A stretch of DNA of 64,000 bases, taken from assembly GCF_036195325.1 (NCBI RefSeq), contig NZ_CP108101.1, forward strand, positions 5,332,001-5,396,000, in the 5' to 3' direction. The position numbers and the translations under genes are program-made. Under the pieces are notes generated by a model that searched no databases, was not told the origin of the DNA, and saw only the letters and a program-made list of their open reading frames with translations. This document shows, piece after piece, positions 27,239 through 35,376 of this stretch; the stretch's first letter is position 1; each line of letters opens with the position of its first letter. Source of the DNA: Streptomyces sp. NBC_00234. Lineage in GTDB: Bacteria; Actinomycetota; Actinomycetes; Streptomycetales; Streptomycetaceae.

Positions 27239-27250
27239 TGCATTCAACGA

Positions 27251-27324
27251 CGCGGGGTGGAGCAGCTCGGTAGCTCGCTGGGCTCATAACCCAGAGGTCG
27301 CAGGTTCAAATCCTGTCCCCGCTA
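27251..27324 (+). tRNA. Initiator tRNA-fMet (CAT), copy 2
   Basis: A 74-base initiator tRNA identical to copy 1, with anticodon CAT, a GGG/CCC anticodon stem and a C1-U72 mismatch. CCA is not encoded. The preceding CAACGA and following CTGAA are also shared with copy 1. Confidence 0.95.
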
Positions 27325-27329
27325 CTGAA

Positions 27330-27370
27330 GACAGAGGCCCGGATCCCGATGAGGGATCCGGGCCTCTGTC
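27330..27370 (+). terminator. Terminator of tRNA-fMet copy 2
   Basis: A perfect 18-base inverted repeat beginning GACAGAGGCCCGGATCC with a five-base loop, closely related to the hairpin after copy 1. Confidence 0.85.
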
Positions 27371-27387
27371 GTGTGCGTGAACGGATG

Positions 27388-27420
27388 AAGGGCCGCGGTG
27401 CGACAAGCACCGCGGCCCTT
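27388..27420. terminator. Terminator of the fur-type gene
   Basis: A perfect 14-base inverted repeat (AAGGGCCGCGGTGC and complement, five-base loop) lies 17 bases beyond the Fur-family stop. Confidence 0.8.
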
Positions 27421-27436
27421 CGTCGTTCAGGAGTGC

Positions 27437-27856
27437 TCAGGCCGCGGCGGCGCAGGCCGGGCAGACGCCGCGGTAGGTGACCTCGACGTCGGAGACCGTG
27501 AAGCCGAAGCGCTCGGCGGCCGGCAGGTCCGCGAGCGGGTTGCCCGACGGGTGTACGTCGCGGATGGCGCCGCACCGCGCGCAGACCAGGTGGTGGTGCG
27601 GGCGGTGGGCGTTGGGGTCGTACCGCTTGGCCCGACGGTCGGTGGAGACCTCGATGACCTCGCCGAGCGACACCATCTCGCCCAAGGTGTTGTAGACGGT
27701 CGCCCGGGAGATCTCGGGCAGCCTGGCGACGGCCCTCGCGTGAACCTCGTCCGCCGTCAGGTGCACGTGGTCTCCGTCGAGGACCTCGGCCACGACACGC
27801 CGCTGCGCCGTCATGCGCCAGCCGCGTCCACGGAGTCGTTCCAGCAGGTCACTCAT
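27437..27856 (-). CDS. Fur/PerR-family regulator (CatR-like)
   Basis: A 139-residue Fur-family repressor. A winged-helix domain (RATVYNTLGEM) is followed by the metal-binding region PHHHLVCARCG and a second pair CPAC at the C-terminus, giving the structural CxxC...CxxC zinc site. It is divergent from a catalase gene, the classic arrangement for a peroxide-sensing CatR/PerR protein acting on its neighbour. Sequence alone cannot separate peroxide from iron sensing; the catalase neighbour favours peroxide. Confidence 0.85.
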   Translation of the reverse strand: MSDLLERLRGRGWRMTAQRRVVAEVLDGDHVHLTADEVHARAVARLPEISRATVYNTLGEMVSLGEVIEVSTDRRAKRYDPNAHRPHHHLVCARCGAIRDVHPSGNPLADLPAAERFGFTVSDVEVTYRGVCPACAAAA

Positions 27857-27915
27857 GGGCTCAGCCTAACAGTGGGGTCGTCGCATCCCGAATGGGTGTG
27901 ACTTTGGATGCTCAC

Positions 27916-27943
27916 TTGACTTAGACATTGTCCATTGTAGGAT
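27916..27943 (+). promoter_or_regulatory. Catalase promoter with overlapping repeat, possible Fur-type operator
   Basis: -35 TTGACT (27916-27921), a 16-base spacer and -10 TAGGAT (27938-27943). The spacer contains the AT-rich direct repeat CATTGTCCATTGTA, unusual in this GC-rich setting. It is the best candidate for the site bound by the divergent Fur-family protein. Operator identity is inferred from position. Confidence 0.6.
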
Positions 27944-28016
27944 CGGAACCGGGATTGACCAAGGGACAGGCTGTGCAGGAAACGATGCTGTGCAGGACAT
28001 GACGCAGGAGGCGCAC

Positions 28017-29468
28017 GTGACGCAGGGACCGCTCACCACGGAGGCCGGCGCGCCGGTCGCCGACAACCAGAACAGCGAGACCGCGGGCGTCGGGGGGCCG
28101 GTCCTCGTCCAGGACCAGGCACTGCTGGAGAAGCTCGCGCACTTCAACCGTGAGCGCATTCCGGAGCGCATCGTGCACGCCCGCGGCGCGGGTGCGTACG
28201 GCACCTTCACGCTGACCCGGGACGTATCGCAGTGGACGCGTGCCGCGTTCCTCTCCGAGGTCGGCAAGCAGACCGAGACCTTCCTGCGCTTCTCCACCGT
28301 CGCGGGCAACCTCGGCTCCGCCGACGCGGTGCGCGACCCCCGTGGGTTCGCGCTGAAGTTCTACACCGAGGAGGGCAACTACGACCTCGTCGGCAACAAC
28401 ACCCCGGTGTTCTTCATCAAGGACGCCATCAAGTTCCCCGACTTCATCCACACCCAGAAGCGCGACCCGTACACCGGCTCGCAGGAGGCGGACAACGTCT
28501 GGGACTTCTGGGGGCTGTCGCCCGAGTCGACGCACCAGGTGACCTGGCTCTTCGGCGACCGGGGCATCCCGGCGACGCTGCGCCACATGAACGGCTACGG
28601 CTCGCACACGTACCAGTGGAACAACGAGGCCGGCGAGGTCTTCTGGGTCAAGTACCACTTCAAGACCGACCAGGGCATCAAGAACCTGACGCAGGACGAG
28701 GCCAACAAGCTCGCCGGTGAGGACCCCGACTCCCACCAGCGCGACCTTCGCGAGGCCATCGAGCGCGGTGAGTTCCCGACCTGGACGGTGCAGGTCCAGA
28801 TCATGCCGGCGGCCGAGGCGGCCACGTACCGCTTCAATCCGTTCGACCTCACCAAGGTGTGGCCGCACGCGGACTACCCGCCGATCGAGATCGGGAAGCT
28901 GGAGCTCAACCGCAACCCGGAGAACGTCTTCGCCGAGACCGAGCAGTCCATCTTCAGCCCCGCGCACTTCGTGCCGGGCATCGGTCCCTCCCCGGACAAG
29001 ATGCTCCAGGGCCGTCTGTTCGCGTACGGCGACGCCCACCGCTACCGCGTCGGCATCAACGCCGACCACCTGCCGGTGAACCGTCCGCACGCCACCGAGG
29101 CGCGCACCAACAGCCGTGACGGCTATCTGTACGACGGTCGCCACAAGGGCGCCAAGAACTACGAGCCGAACAGCTTCGGCGGCCCCGCCCAGACGGACCG
29201 GCCCCTGTGGCAGCCCCTCCCGGTCACCGGCGCCACCGGCAGCCACGAGGCCCCGGCGCACGCCGAGGACGACGACTTCGTGCAGGCCGGGAACCTCTAC
29301 CGGCTGTACTCGGAGGACGAGAAGGCCCGTTTGATCGGCAACCTGGCCGGGTTCATCGCCAAGGTCTCGCGCGACGACATAGCCGAGCGCGCGATCGACA
29401 ACTTCCGCCGGGCGGACGGCGACTTCGGCAAGCGGCTGGAGGCCGCGGTCCAGGCGCTGCGCGGCTAG
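28017..29468 (+). CDS. katA: Monofunctional heme catalase
   Basis: A 483-residue clade-type small-subunit catalase that decomposes hydrogen peroxide. The distal heme histidine is in VHARGAGAYGTF (about H53). RFSTVAGNLGSADAVRDPRG, NTPVFFIKDAIKFPDFIH and the proximal tyrosine motif RLFAYGDAHRYR (about Y338) are all intact. GTG 28017 is chosen because of the GGAGG at close spacing and the typical catalase N-terminus TQGPLTTEAG. An AT-rich promoter and the divergent Fur-family gene suggest peroxide induction. Confidence 0.95.
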   Translation: MTQGPLTTEAGAPVADNQNSETAGVGGPVLVQDQALLEKLAHFNRERIPERIVHARGAGAYGTFTLTRDVSQWTRAAFLSEVGKQTETFLRFSTVAGNLGSADAVRDPRGFALKFYTEEGNYDLVGNNTPVFFIKDAIKFPDFIHTQKRDPYTGSQEADNVWDFWGLSPESTHQVTWLFGDRGIPATLRHMNGYGSHTYQWNNEAGEVFWVKYHFKTDQGIKNLTQDEANKLAGEDPDSHQRDLREAIERGEFPTWTVQVQIMPAAEAATYRFNPFDLTKVWPHADYPPIEIGKLELNRNPENVFAETEQSIFSPAHFVPGIGPSPDKMLQGRLFAYGDAHRYRVGINADHLPVNRPHATEARTNSRDGYLYDGRHKGAKNYEPNSFGGPAQTDRPLWQPLPVTGATGSHEAPAHAEDDDFVQAGNLYRLYSEDEKARLIGNLAGFIAKVSRDDIAERAIDNFRRADGDFGKRLEAAVQALRG

Positions 29469-29494
29469 GACCGCTGCGGCAGGTCATCGACGGT

Positions 29495-29522
29495 GGGCCG
29501 GATTCCCTCGGGGGTCCGGCCC
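29495..29522. terminator. Hairpin between catalase and CBS gene
   Basis: GGGCCGGA and TCCGGCCC form an eight-base stem with a 12-base loop between convergent stops. Confidence 0.55.
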
Positions 29523-29546
29523 GCCGCCGTCGGAGGCGAGCGGGGG

Positions 29547-29948
29547 TCAGACCGCCAGCTCCACCGGGTGACGCCTGGCCGGAGCCCAGCAGCGGATGAT
29601 GTCGCGCACCGAGACGACGCCCACCGGACCGTCGTCGTCCAGCACGATCAGATGCCGGAAGCCGCCGTGCGTCATGGCCTCCGCGGCCTCTTCGAGGGTC
29701 CAGGTGGGGGCGGCGAAGACCACGTCGGTGGTGGTGTGGGTGGACGCGGTCTCCAGGTCGGGGTCCTGTCCCGAGCCGATCGCGTCGAGGATGTCGCGCT
29801 CGGTGATGATGCCGAGCCCGCAGGTGTCCGGGTCGTGGACGACGGCTGCTCCGACGCGGCGCGCCGACATCAGCCGGGCCGCCTGGCGGAGGGTGTGGGT
29901 CGGGCCGATGGTGAGGACCATCGTGCTCATGGCGTCACGGACGAGCAT
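29547..29948 (-). CDS. CBS-domain-pair protein
   Basis: A 133-residue protein consisting of two CBS domains (a Bateman module): VRDAMSTMVLTIGPTHTLRQAARLM in the first and HTTTDVVFAAPTWTLEEAAEAM in the second. Each ends with the GIITERDIL or GVVSVRDII signature. Such modules bind adenine nucleotides and act as sensors. The GGAGG site is 11 bases from ATG 29948, which is preferred over the upstream GTG that overlaps it. The partner is unknown. Confidence 0.82.
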   Translation of the reverse strand: MLVRDAMSTMVLTIGPTHTLRQAARLMSARRVGAAVVHDPDTCGLGIITERDILDAIGSGQDPDLETASTHTTTDVVFAAPTWTLEEAAEAMTHGGFRHLIVLDDDGPVGVVSVRDIIRCWAPARRHPVELAV

Positions 29949-30160
29949 GAAGGGAGCCACCTCCTTGGTGAGCCGACTGTGTGAGCCGATTCACAAGTTC
30001 ACAAGTGGGGGGACTCTCAGAGTTGCACCCTTGGGCGGAGTCAACAAGGGGGGGCGGGGACGGCCCAGGGGCGTGCGAGAGCGCGGCTCACGGGCCTCGC
30101 ACGCCCCGGCGGATCATCGCGCCGGGGCGCGCGTGTGGAGGTCCAGGCCCTGGGGCCCTT

Positions 30161-30961
30161 CTAGTAACGCTGGTTGAGGTAGCCCAGCAGCTCGTGGTGG
30201 AGCAGGCCGTTGGAGGCCGCCGCGTTCCCGCCGCCGGGGCCGGAGACCCCGTCCAGGCTGGTGAACTTCCCGCCCGCCTCCTGGACGATGATCGCGTTCG
30301 CGGCCATGTCCCACAGGGAGAGCTCCGGCTCGGCGCAGATGTCCACCGAACCCTCGGCGACCATCATGTACGGCCAGAAGTCCCCGTATCCACGCGTCCG
30401 CCAGCAGGCCCGGGTGAGGTCCATGAAGCCGTCGAGCCTGCCCTGCTCCTCCCAGCCCGTCATCGAGGCGTACGCGAAGGAGGAGTCCGCGATCCGCTCC
30501 ACCTTGGACACCTGGAGCCGCGTCGCGGAGGTCAGGCTGCGGCCGGAGAACGCGCCTGCGCCCTTCGCCGCCCACCAGCGGCGGTTCAGCGCGGGGGCCG
30601 ACACCACGCCGACCACGGGCTGGAAGCCGTTCTCCCCCGCCTCCATCAGGGAGATCAGCGTCGCCCAGACGGGCACGCCGCGTACGTAGTTCTTGGTGCC
30701 GTCGATCGGGTCGACGACCCAGCGTCGCGGCCCGGTGCCCTCGATTCCGTACTCCTCGCCGAGGATCGCGTCGCGGGGGCGGGCCCGGTGCAGATGGCCG
30801 CGGATCAGTTCCTCGGCATGTTTGTCGGCCTCGCTCACCGGAGTCATGTCCGGCTTGGTCTCGACCTTCAGGTCCAGAGCCTTGAACCGGTCCATCGTCG
30901 CCGCGTCGGCGGCATCCGCCAGTACATGGGCGAGACGCAGATCATCGTGGTAATCGGGCAT
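30161..30961 (-). CDS. hisN: Histidinol-phosphatase, inositol monophosphatase type (HisN)
   Basis: A 266-residue member of the inositol monophosphatase family. Metal-binding motifs ILGEEYG, WVVDPIDGTKNYVRG and a late LSLWDMAAN are intact. In Streptomyces the enzyme of this type encoded near aroA and sigR has been assigned as histidinol-phosphate phosphatase, the last missing histidine biosynthesis step. I take that name by context. ATG 30961 (MPDYHDDL) gives the usual length, as the in-frame codons upstream add a short Cys-rich stretch. The ribosome site is weak. Confidence 0.85.
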   Translation of the reverse strand: MPDYHDDLRLAHVLADAADAATMDRFKALDLKVETKPDMTPVSEADKHAEELIRGHLHRARPRDAILGEEYGIEGTGPRRWVVDPIDGTKNYVRGVPVWATLISLMEAGENGFQPVVGVVSAPALNRRWWAAKGAGAFSGRSLTSATRLQVSKVERIADSSFAYASMTGWEEQGRLDGFMDLTRACWRTRGYGDFWPYMMVAEGSVDICAEPELSLWDMAANAIIVQEAGGKFTSLDGVSGPGGGNAAASNGLLHHELLGYLNQRY

Positions 30962-31101
30962 GTCGTCACAGTATCCACAGCCACTCACCAGGGCTACAGG
31001 GCCCCGGTGGGTGGACGGGCGGGAGGGCTTGCGAGGGCTATTGACAGGGTGCGAGGACGCGTCAACTCTGAATCGCGGGTCCCCTGGTGCGGGAGGCGGC
31101 G

Positions 31102-31749
31102 ATGGCCACAGCGCGCGAAGCCCTGCTGGACGCCGCCCTCGCGGCGATCGCCACCCGGCCCTGGGCGGCCGTGCGGATGGTCGACGTCGCGACAGCGGCG
31201 GGTGTGTCCCGGCAGACCCTCTACAACGAGTTCGGCAGCAAGGACGGGCTGGCCCGCGCGCTGATCCGGCGGGCCACCGACGGCTATCTCGCCGGGGTCG
31301 AGAAGGCGCTGGCCGCCGGGCAGGGGCCTGCCGCCCTGGCCCTCTGGACGGTCCACTGCGCGCGGACGAACGCGCTGGTCAGGGCATTACTGACCGGCTT
31401 CTGGGGTGAGCGGCTGCCCCGCCCCGTACGGGCCGCTCCGCCGTCGGCGGTGCCCGCCCGCCGCCGGGCCGACGCAGCGACGCCGGCCCCGGCCGAGCTG
31501 CTGGCCCTGGTGCGGGACCGTGCGGTGGCCGCACTGGGGGAGGGGCGGCCGGGCCGTGACGCCGCGGAGCTGGCGGTGACCTGCGAGATCGCCCTCAGGC
31601 TCGCTCTCTCGTACGCTCTCGTCCCGCCGGCCGGTGCCGCCGGGCCGGACGGGGCGGCGGCGGACCTGGCGCCACTGGTGCGTGAGGCGGTGGCGCGGCG
31701 ACCCGGCGGGTTGCGGGAGACCCGTCAGTGCGAGGAGCCGGAGAGCTGA
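31102..31749 (+). CDS. TetR-family regulator
   Basis: A 215-residue TetR-type protein. The N-terminal helix-turn-helix reads VDVATAAGVSRQTLYNEFGSKDGLARAL (residues about 28-56). The C-terminal ligand domain is Ala/Arg-rich and unlike named subfamilies. ATG 31102 has GGGAGG seven bases upstream. Its 3' end overlaps the end of the convergent SMR transporter gene by 25 bases, and the adjacent transporter is a natural candidate target. Confidence 0.85.
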   Translation: MATAREALLDAALAAIATRPWAAVRMVDVATAAGVSRQTLYNEFGSKDGLARALIRRATDGYLAGVEKALAAGQGPAALALWTVHCARTNALVRALLTGFWGERLPRPVRAAPPSAVPARRRADAATPAPAELLALVRDRAVAALGEGRPGRDAAELAVTCEIALRLALSYALVPPAGAAGPDGAAADLAPLVREAVARRPGGLRETRQCEEPES

Positions 31750-32048
31750 AGTCCGATCACGCCGAGGATCACCAGCGAGATCGAGACCAGCTTGAGCGTG
31801 GACACCACGTCGTCGAGGAAGACCATCCCGTAGATCGCGGTACCGGCCGCGCCGATTCCCGTCCACACCGCGTAGGCCGGGCCCACGTCCAGCTTCTTCA
31901 GCGAGAGCGTCAGCAGGCCGAAGCTGCCGAGCGCGAACACACAGAAGGCGATCGTCGGCCAGAGCCGGGTGAATCCGTGGGAGAGCTTCAGACAGACGGC
32001 GAAACCGGTCTCCAGCAGCCCTGCGACCACGACCAGCAGCCACGCCAT
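31725..32048 (-). CDS. SMR-family small multidrug/guanidinium exporter (SugE-like)
   Basis: A 107-residue four-helix membrane protein of the small multidrug resistance family. The essential glutamate is E13 in VAGLLETG, and the family signature PAYAVWTGIGAAGTAIYG is present. That signature resembles SugE/Gdx guanidinium exporters more than EmrE. GGGAGGG precedes ATG 32048. The gene overlaps the end of the convergent TetR gene. No ykkC or other guanidine riboswitch is visible upstream. Confidence 0.88.
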   Translation of the reverse strand: MAWLLVVVAGLLETGFAVCLKLSHGFTRLWPTIAFCVFALGSFGLLTLSLKKLDVGPAYAVWTGIGAAGTAIYGMVFLDDVVSTLKLVSISLVILGVIGLQLSGSSH

Positions 32049-32150
32049 CGCCGGTTCCCTCCCACGTAGTGACTGCTTCGTATCGCTTGGTGCGATTATG
32101 CCCTTACCAGTCGTGGGAGCTCGCAAACGTGCGCGAGTCGCGTGGATGCG

Positions 32151-33167
32151 TCAGTCGCCCTCGCGCCGCTCCCGGGTGGCGAGCAGCCTTCGCAGTGAGT
32201 CGAGCCGCGCCGGGTCGGCGTGACCCTCCGCCACCCAGGCGGCGAGCGCGCATTCCGGTTGCGAGTCGTCGTGGGTGCAGCCGCGCGGACAGTTCTCGGT
32301 GCCGGGCTCCAGGTCGGGGAAGGCCAGGATCACCCGGGACGGGTCGACGTGGTGCAGTCCGAAGGAGCGGACGCCGGGGGTGTCGATCACCCATCCGCGC
32401 GCGTCCGGAAGAGGGAGCGCGAGCGCCGACGTGGTGGTGTGCCGGCCGCGGCCCGTGACCGCGTTGACGACACCGGTCGTACGCCGCCTGTCCTTCGGCA
32501 CCAGGGCGTTGACCAGGGTGGTCTTACCGACCCCGGAGTGCCCGACGAAGGCGGTGACCCGGTCGTTCAGCTGCTCGCGCACGATCTCGGCGGCATCCCC
32601 GTTCTCCAGCTCCTCGCGGCTGGTGACGATGTACGGGACGCCCAGCGGTGTGTACGCGGCCAGCAGCGCGTCCGGCGAGGCCAGGTCCGACTTGGTGAGG
32701 ACGAGGAGCGGGGTGAGACCGCCGTCGTACGCCGCGACGAGGCAGCGGTCGATCATGCGCGGGCGCGGTTCCGGATCGGCGAGTGCGGTGACGATCGCCA
32801 GCTGGTCGGCGTTGGCGACGACCACGCGCTCGTACGGGTCGTCGTCGTCGGCCGTGCGTCGCAGTACCGAGCGGCGCGCGCCGATACGGACGATGCGGGC
32901 GAGGGTGTCCTTGTCGCCGGAGAGGTCGCCGACGATGGAGACGGTGTCGCCCACCACGGCTGCCTTGCGGCCCAGCTCGCGGGCCTTCATCGCCAGCACC
33001 GTGCGGCCGTCGACGAGACAGGTGAGCCTGCCCCGGTCGACGGTGAGGACCATGCCGTCCTGGGCTTCCTCGTGCTTCGGCCGCGTGTGCGTACGCGGCC
33101 GGTTGCCCTTGGGGTTGGGGCGGACGCGGATGTCGTCCTCGTCGGGGTTCTTCCCGTAGCGGCGCAT
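32151..33167 (-). CDS. rsgA: Ribosome small-subunit GTPase RsgA
   Basis: A 338-residue circularly permuted GTPase. G4 LLVLTKSDL precedes the G1 P-loop GHSGVGKTTLVN (about 207-214) and G3 IDTPGVRSFGL, and the C-terminus has the zinc motif CPRGCTHDDSQPEC. RsgA helps late 30S subunit maturation. Start ATG 33167 lies four bases after the aroA stop, so the two genes form one unit. The basic N-terminal extension (RPNPKGNRPRTHTRPKH) is likely ribosome-contacting. Confidence 0.92.
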   Translation of the reverse strand: MRRYGKNPDEDDIRVRPNPKGNRPRTHTRPKHEEAQDGMVLTVDRGRLTCLVDGRTVLAMKARELGRKAAVVGDTVSIVGDLSGDKDTLARIVRIGARRSVLRRTADDDDPYERVVVANADQLAIVTALADPEPRPRMIDRCLVAAYDGGLTPLLVLTKSDLASPDALLAAYTPLGVPYIVTSREELENGDAAEIVREQLNDRVTAFVGHSGVGKTTLVNALVPKDRRRTTGVVNAVTGRGRHTTTSALALPLPDARGWVIDTPGVRSFGLHHVDPSRVILAFPDLEPGTENCPRGCTHDDSQPECALAAWVAEGHADPARLDSLRRLLATRERREGD

Positions 33168-33171
33168 GTCG

Positions 33172-34506
33172 TCAGACCCCGAGCGTTCCGTTGGACCCGA
33201 GCATCGCGGTCCACATCTCCGGGAAGTCCGGCAGGGTCTTCGCGGTCGTGCCCACGTTCTCGATCTCCACGCCGGGAACGGCGAGGCCGATGATCGAACC
33301 GGCCGTGGCCATCCGGTGGTCGTCGTACGTGTGGAAGGTGCCGCCGTGCAGCGGGCGTGGCCGGATGTGCAGGCCGTCGGCGGTCTCGGTGACATCGCCG
33401 CCGAGCTCGTTGATCTCCTTGGTGAGCGCCGCCAGCCGGTCCGTCTCGTGCAGCCGCAGGTGGGCCACGCCGCTCAGGGTGGAGGGGGAGTCGGCGAGGG
33501 CCGCGACGGCGGCGATGCCCGGAGTGAGCTCGCCGACCTCGCCGAGGTCCACGTCGATGCCGTGGATGCGGCCGGTGCCGGTGAAGGTGAGCCCGCGCTC
33601 GGTGAGCTCGCAGCTGCCGCCCATCGCGGTGAAGATCTCGCGCAGCGCGTCCCCGGGCTGGGTGGTGCGCAGCGGCCAGTCCGGGATGGTGACCCGGCCG
33701 CCGGTGATCAGCGCGGCGGCGAGGAACGGCTGTGCGTTGGAGAGGTCCGGCTCGACGGTCAGATCGCGGCCGAGCAGTGCCGAGGGGGAGACGCGCCACA
33801 CGTTGGGCTCGCCGCCCGTCTCCGGCTCGTCGACCTGGGCGCCGACCGTCCGCAGCATGTCGACGGTCATCCGGATGTGCGGCATCGACGGGAGCGTCGA
33901 GCCGGTGTGACGTACCTCGACCCCCTGGTTGAAGCGGGGGGCCGACAGCAGGAGCGCGGAGATGAACTGGGAGGACGAGGAGGCGTCGATCGCCACCGGG
34001 CCGCCGTCCAGCGCACCGGCGCCGTGGACGGTGAGCGGCAGCGCGCCGCGTGACTCGTCGTCGATCCGGGCGCCGAGGGCGCGCAGGGCGTCGATCACGC
34101 CGTCCAGGGGGCGCTCGTAGGAGCGGGGGTCGCCGTCGAAGCGGATGGGGCCGTCGGCGAGGGTCGCGACCGGCGGCAGGAAGCGCATGACCGTTCCGGC
34201 GTTGCCGACGTCGATCGTGGCCGGGCCGTGCAGGCCGGCGGGGATGACGCGCCATGCCTCGCCCGAGCCGTCGGGGCCGATGCCCTCCTCGATGCCGACG
34301 CCCATCGTGCGCAGCGCCTGGGCCATCAGCAGGGTGTCGCGGGAGCGCAGCGGGCGCCGCAGCCAGCCGGGCTCGGAGGAGAGGGCGGCCAGGACGAGCG
34401 CCCGGTTGGTGACCGACTTCGATCCGGGCACGGTGACGGTCGCGTCGACGGCGCCGCTTGCGTGGGGGGCGGGCCAGAGGGCGGGGTGCACGGAACTTTC
34501 GGTCAT
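33172..34506 (-). CDS. aroA: 3-phosphoshikimate 1-carboxyvinyltransferase (EPSP synthase)
   Basis: A 444-residue EPSP synthase of the shikimate pathway, joining shikimate-3-phosphate and PEP. Active-site motifs are PGSKSVTNRALVLAAL near residue 33, GNAGTVMRFLPP, and YDDHRMATAGSIIGL near the C-terminus. All conserved lysine and arginine positions in these segments are present. ATG 34506 (MTESSVHPALW) has GAGGG closely upstream. rsgA follows after four bases. Confidence 0.95.
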   Translation of the reverse strand: MTESSVHPALWPAPHASGAVDATVTVPGSKSVTNRALVLAALSSEPGWLRRPLRSRDTLLMAQALRTMGVGIEEGIGPDGSGEAWRVIPAGLHGPATIDVGNAGTVMRFLPPVATLADGPIRFDGDPRSYERPLDGVIDALRALGARIDDESRGALPLTVHGAGALDGGPVAIDASSSSQFISALLLSAPRFNQGVEVRHTGSTLPSMPHIRMTVDMLRTVGAQVDEPETGGEPNVWRVSPSALLGRDLTVEPDLSNAQPFLAAALITGGRVTIPDWPLRTTQPGDALREIFTAMGGSCELTERGLTFTGTGRIHGIDVDLGEVGELTPGIAAVAALADSPSTLSGVAHLRLHETDRLAALTKEINELGGDVTETADGLHIRPRPLHGGTFHTYDDHRMATAGSIIGLAVPGVEIENVGTTAKTLPDFPEMWTAMLGSNGTLGV

Positions 34507-34609
34507 GGCCCTCACTTTAGTGGCTTCCCGCAAACACAGATCCCGATCAAATCAGTGGAAATCGGGGCGTAACGTGAGGGTGGTAGAAACCGCGGGGCGC
34601 TGTCGGCCC

Positions 34610-35323
34610 TTACAGGCCGAGCAGCCAGCGTCCGCCGCCGATGAGCGAGCAGACCGACACCGCGTGGAAGAGGAACAGCCAGAGCGCCGCCGGTGCGTCC
34701 GTGAGCCGTGCCAGCTGGTCCGCGTCGGAATCCGGCGCACCGCCGTGCCGCCGTTTGGACTGCAGCTCGAACGCCGGACGCACGCCGCCCAGCAGCAGGA
34801 ACCAGACCGCGGTGTACGCGAAGAGCGACTGCACCGAGGGCGAGGCCAGCCAGGACACCAGCAGGAAGGTCGCGCCGGTGAGGATCACCGTCAGCGCCCC
34901 GTACACATTGCGGATCATCACCAGCATGACCGCGAGCAGCGCCGTGGCCAGCCACAGCAGCAGCGTGATCCTGCCGTTGACCAGCAGCCACGCCCCGCCG
35001 AGGCCGAGCAGCGGTGGCGCGGTGTATCCCGCGGCGGCCGTGAGGATCATGCCGATCCCGGTCGGTTTTCCGCGGCTCACGGTCAGCCCGCTGGTGTCCG
35101 AGTGCAGCCGGATGCCCGAGAGCTGCCGTCCCGTGAGCAGGGCGACGAGCCCGTGACCGCCCTCGTGCGCGATGGTGATCGCGTTCCGCGACAGCCGCCA
35201 TATGAGATTCGGTACGACGGCGACGAGCGCGGCCGTGGCGGTCACGACCACCACCCACTGCGCGGGCAGCGGCTGGGTGCCGAAGACGCGATCCCACAGA
35301 TCGCCCAGATCGGTGCTGTCCAT
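34610..35323 (-). CDS. M50-family membrane zinc protease
   Basis: A 237-residue membrane protein with about five helices. The zinc motif HEGGH (H53, E54, H57) lies in the second helix region, and a GIGMILTAAAGYTAPP segment follows. This is the compact M50B layout of site-2-type proteases without a PDZ domain. The start is ATG 35323 (MDSTDLGDL), as upstream codons lie in the promoter region of the divergent SRAP gene. The substrate is unknown. Confidence 0.85.
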   Translation of the reverse strand: MDSTDLGDLWDRVFGTQPLPAQWVVVVTATAALVAVVPNLIWRLSRNAITIAHEGGHGLVALLTGRQLSGIRLHSDTSGLTVSRGKPTGIGMILTAAAGYTAPPLLGLGGAWLLVNGRITLLLWLATALLAVMLVMIRNVYGALTVILTGATFLLVSWLASPSVQSLFAYTAVWFLLLGGVRPAFELQSKRRHGGAPDSDADQLARLTDAPAALWLFLFHAVSVCSLIGGGRWLLGL

Positions 35324-35376
35324 AGGCCGGGCGGCTCCTTGCGTTCGTGACGGGAGGTCGTGGCAGTCTGGCACTT

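Noticed and set aside
24997..27243. A 748-codon minus-strand frame opposite the Sel1-repeat gene
   Set aside because: The apparent repeats in this frame simply mirror the Sel1 repeats of the real plus-strand gene.
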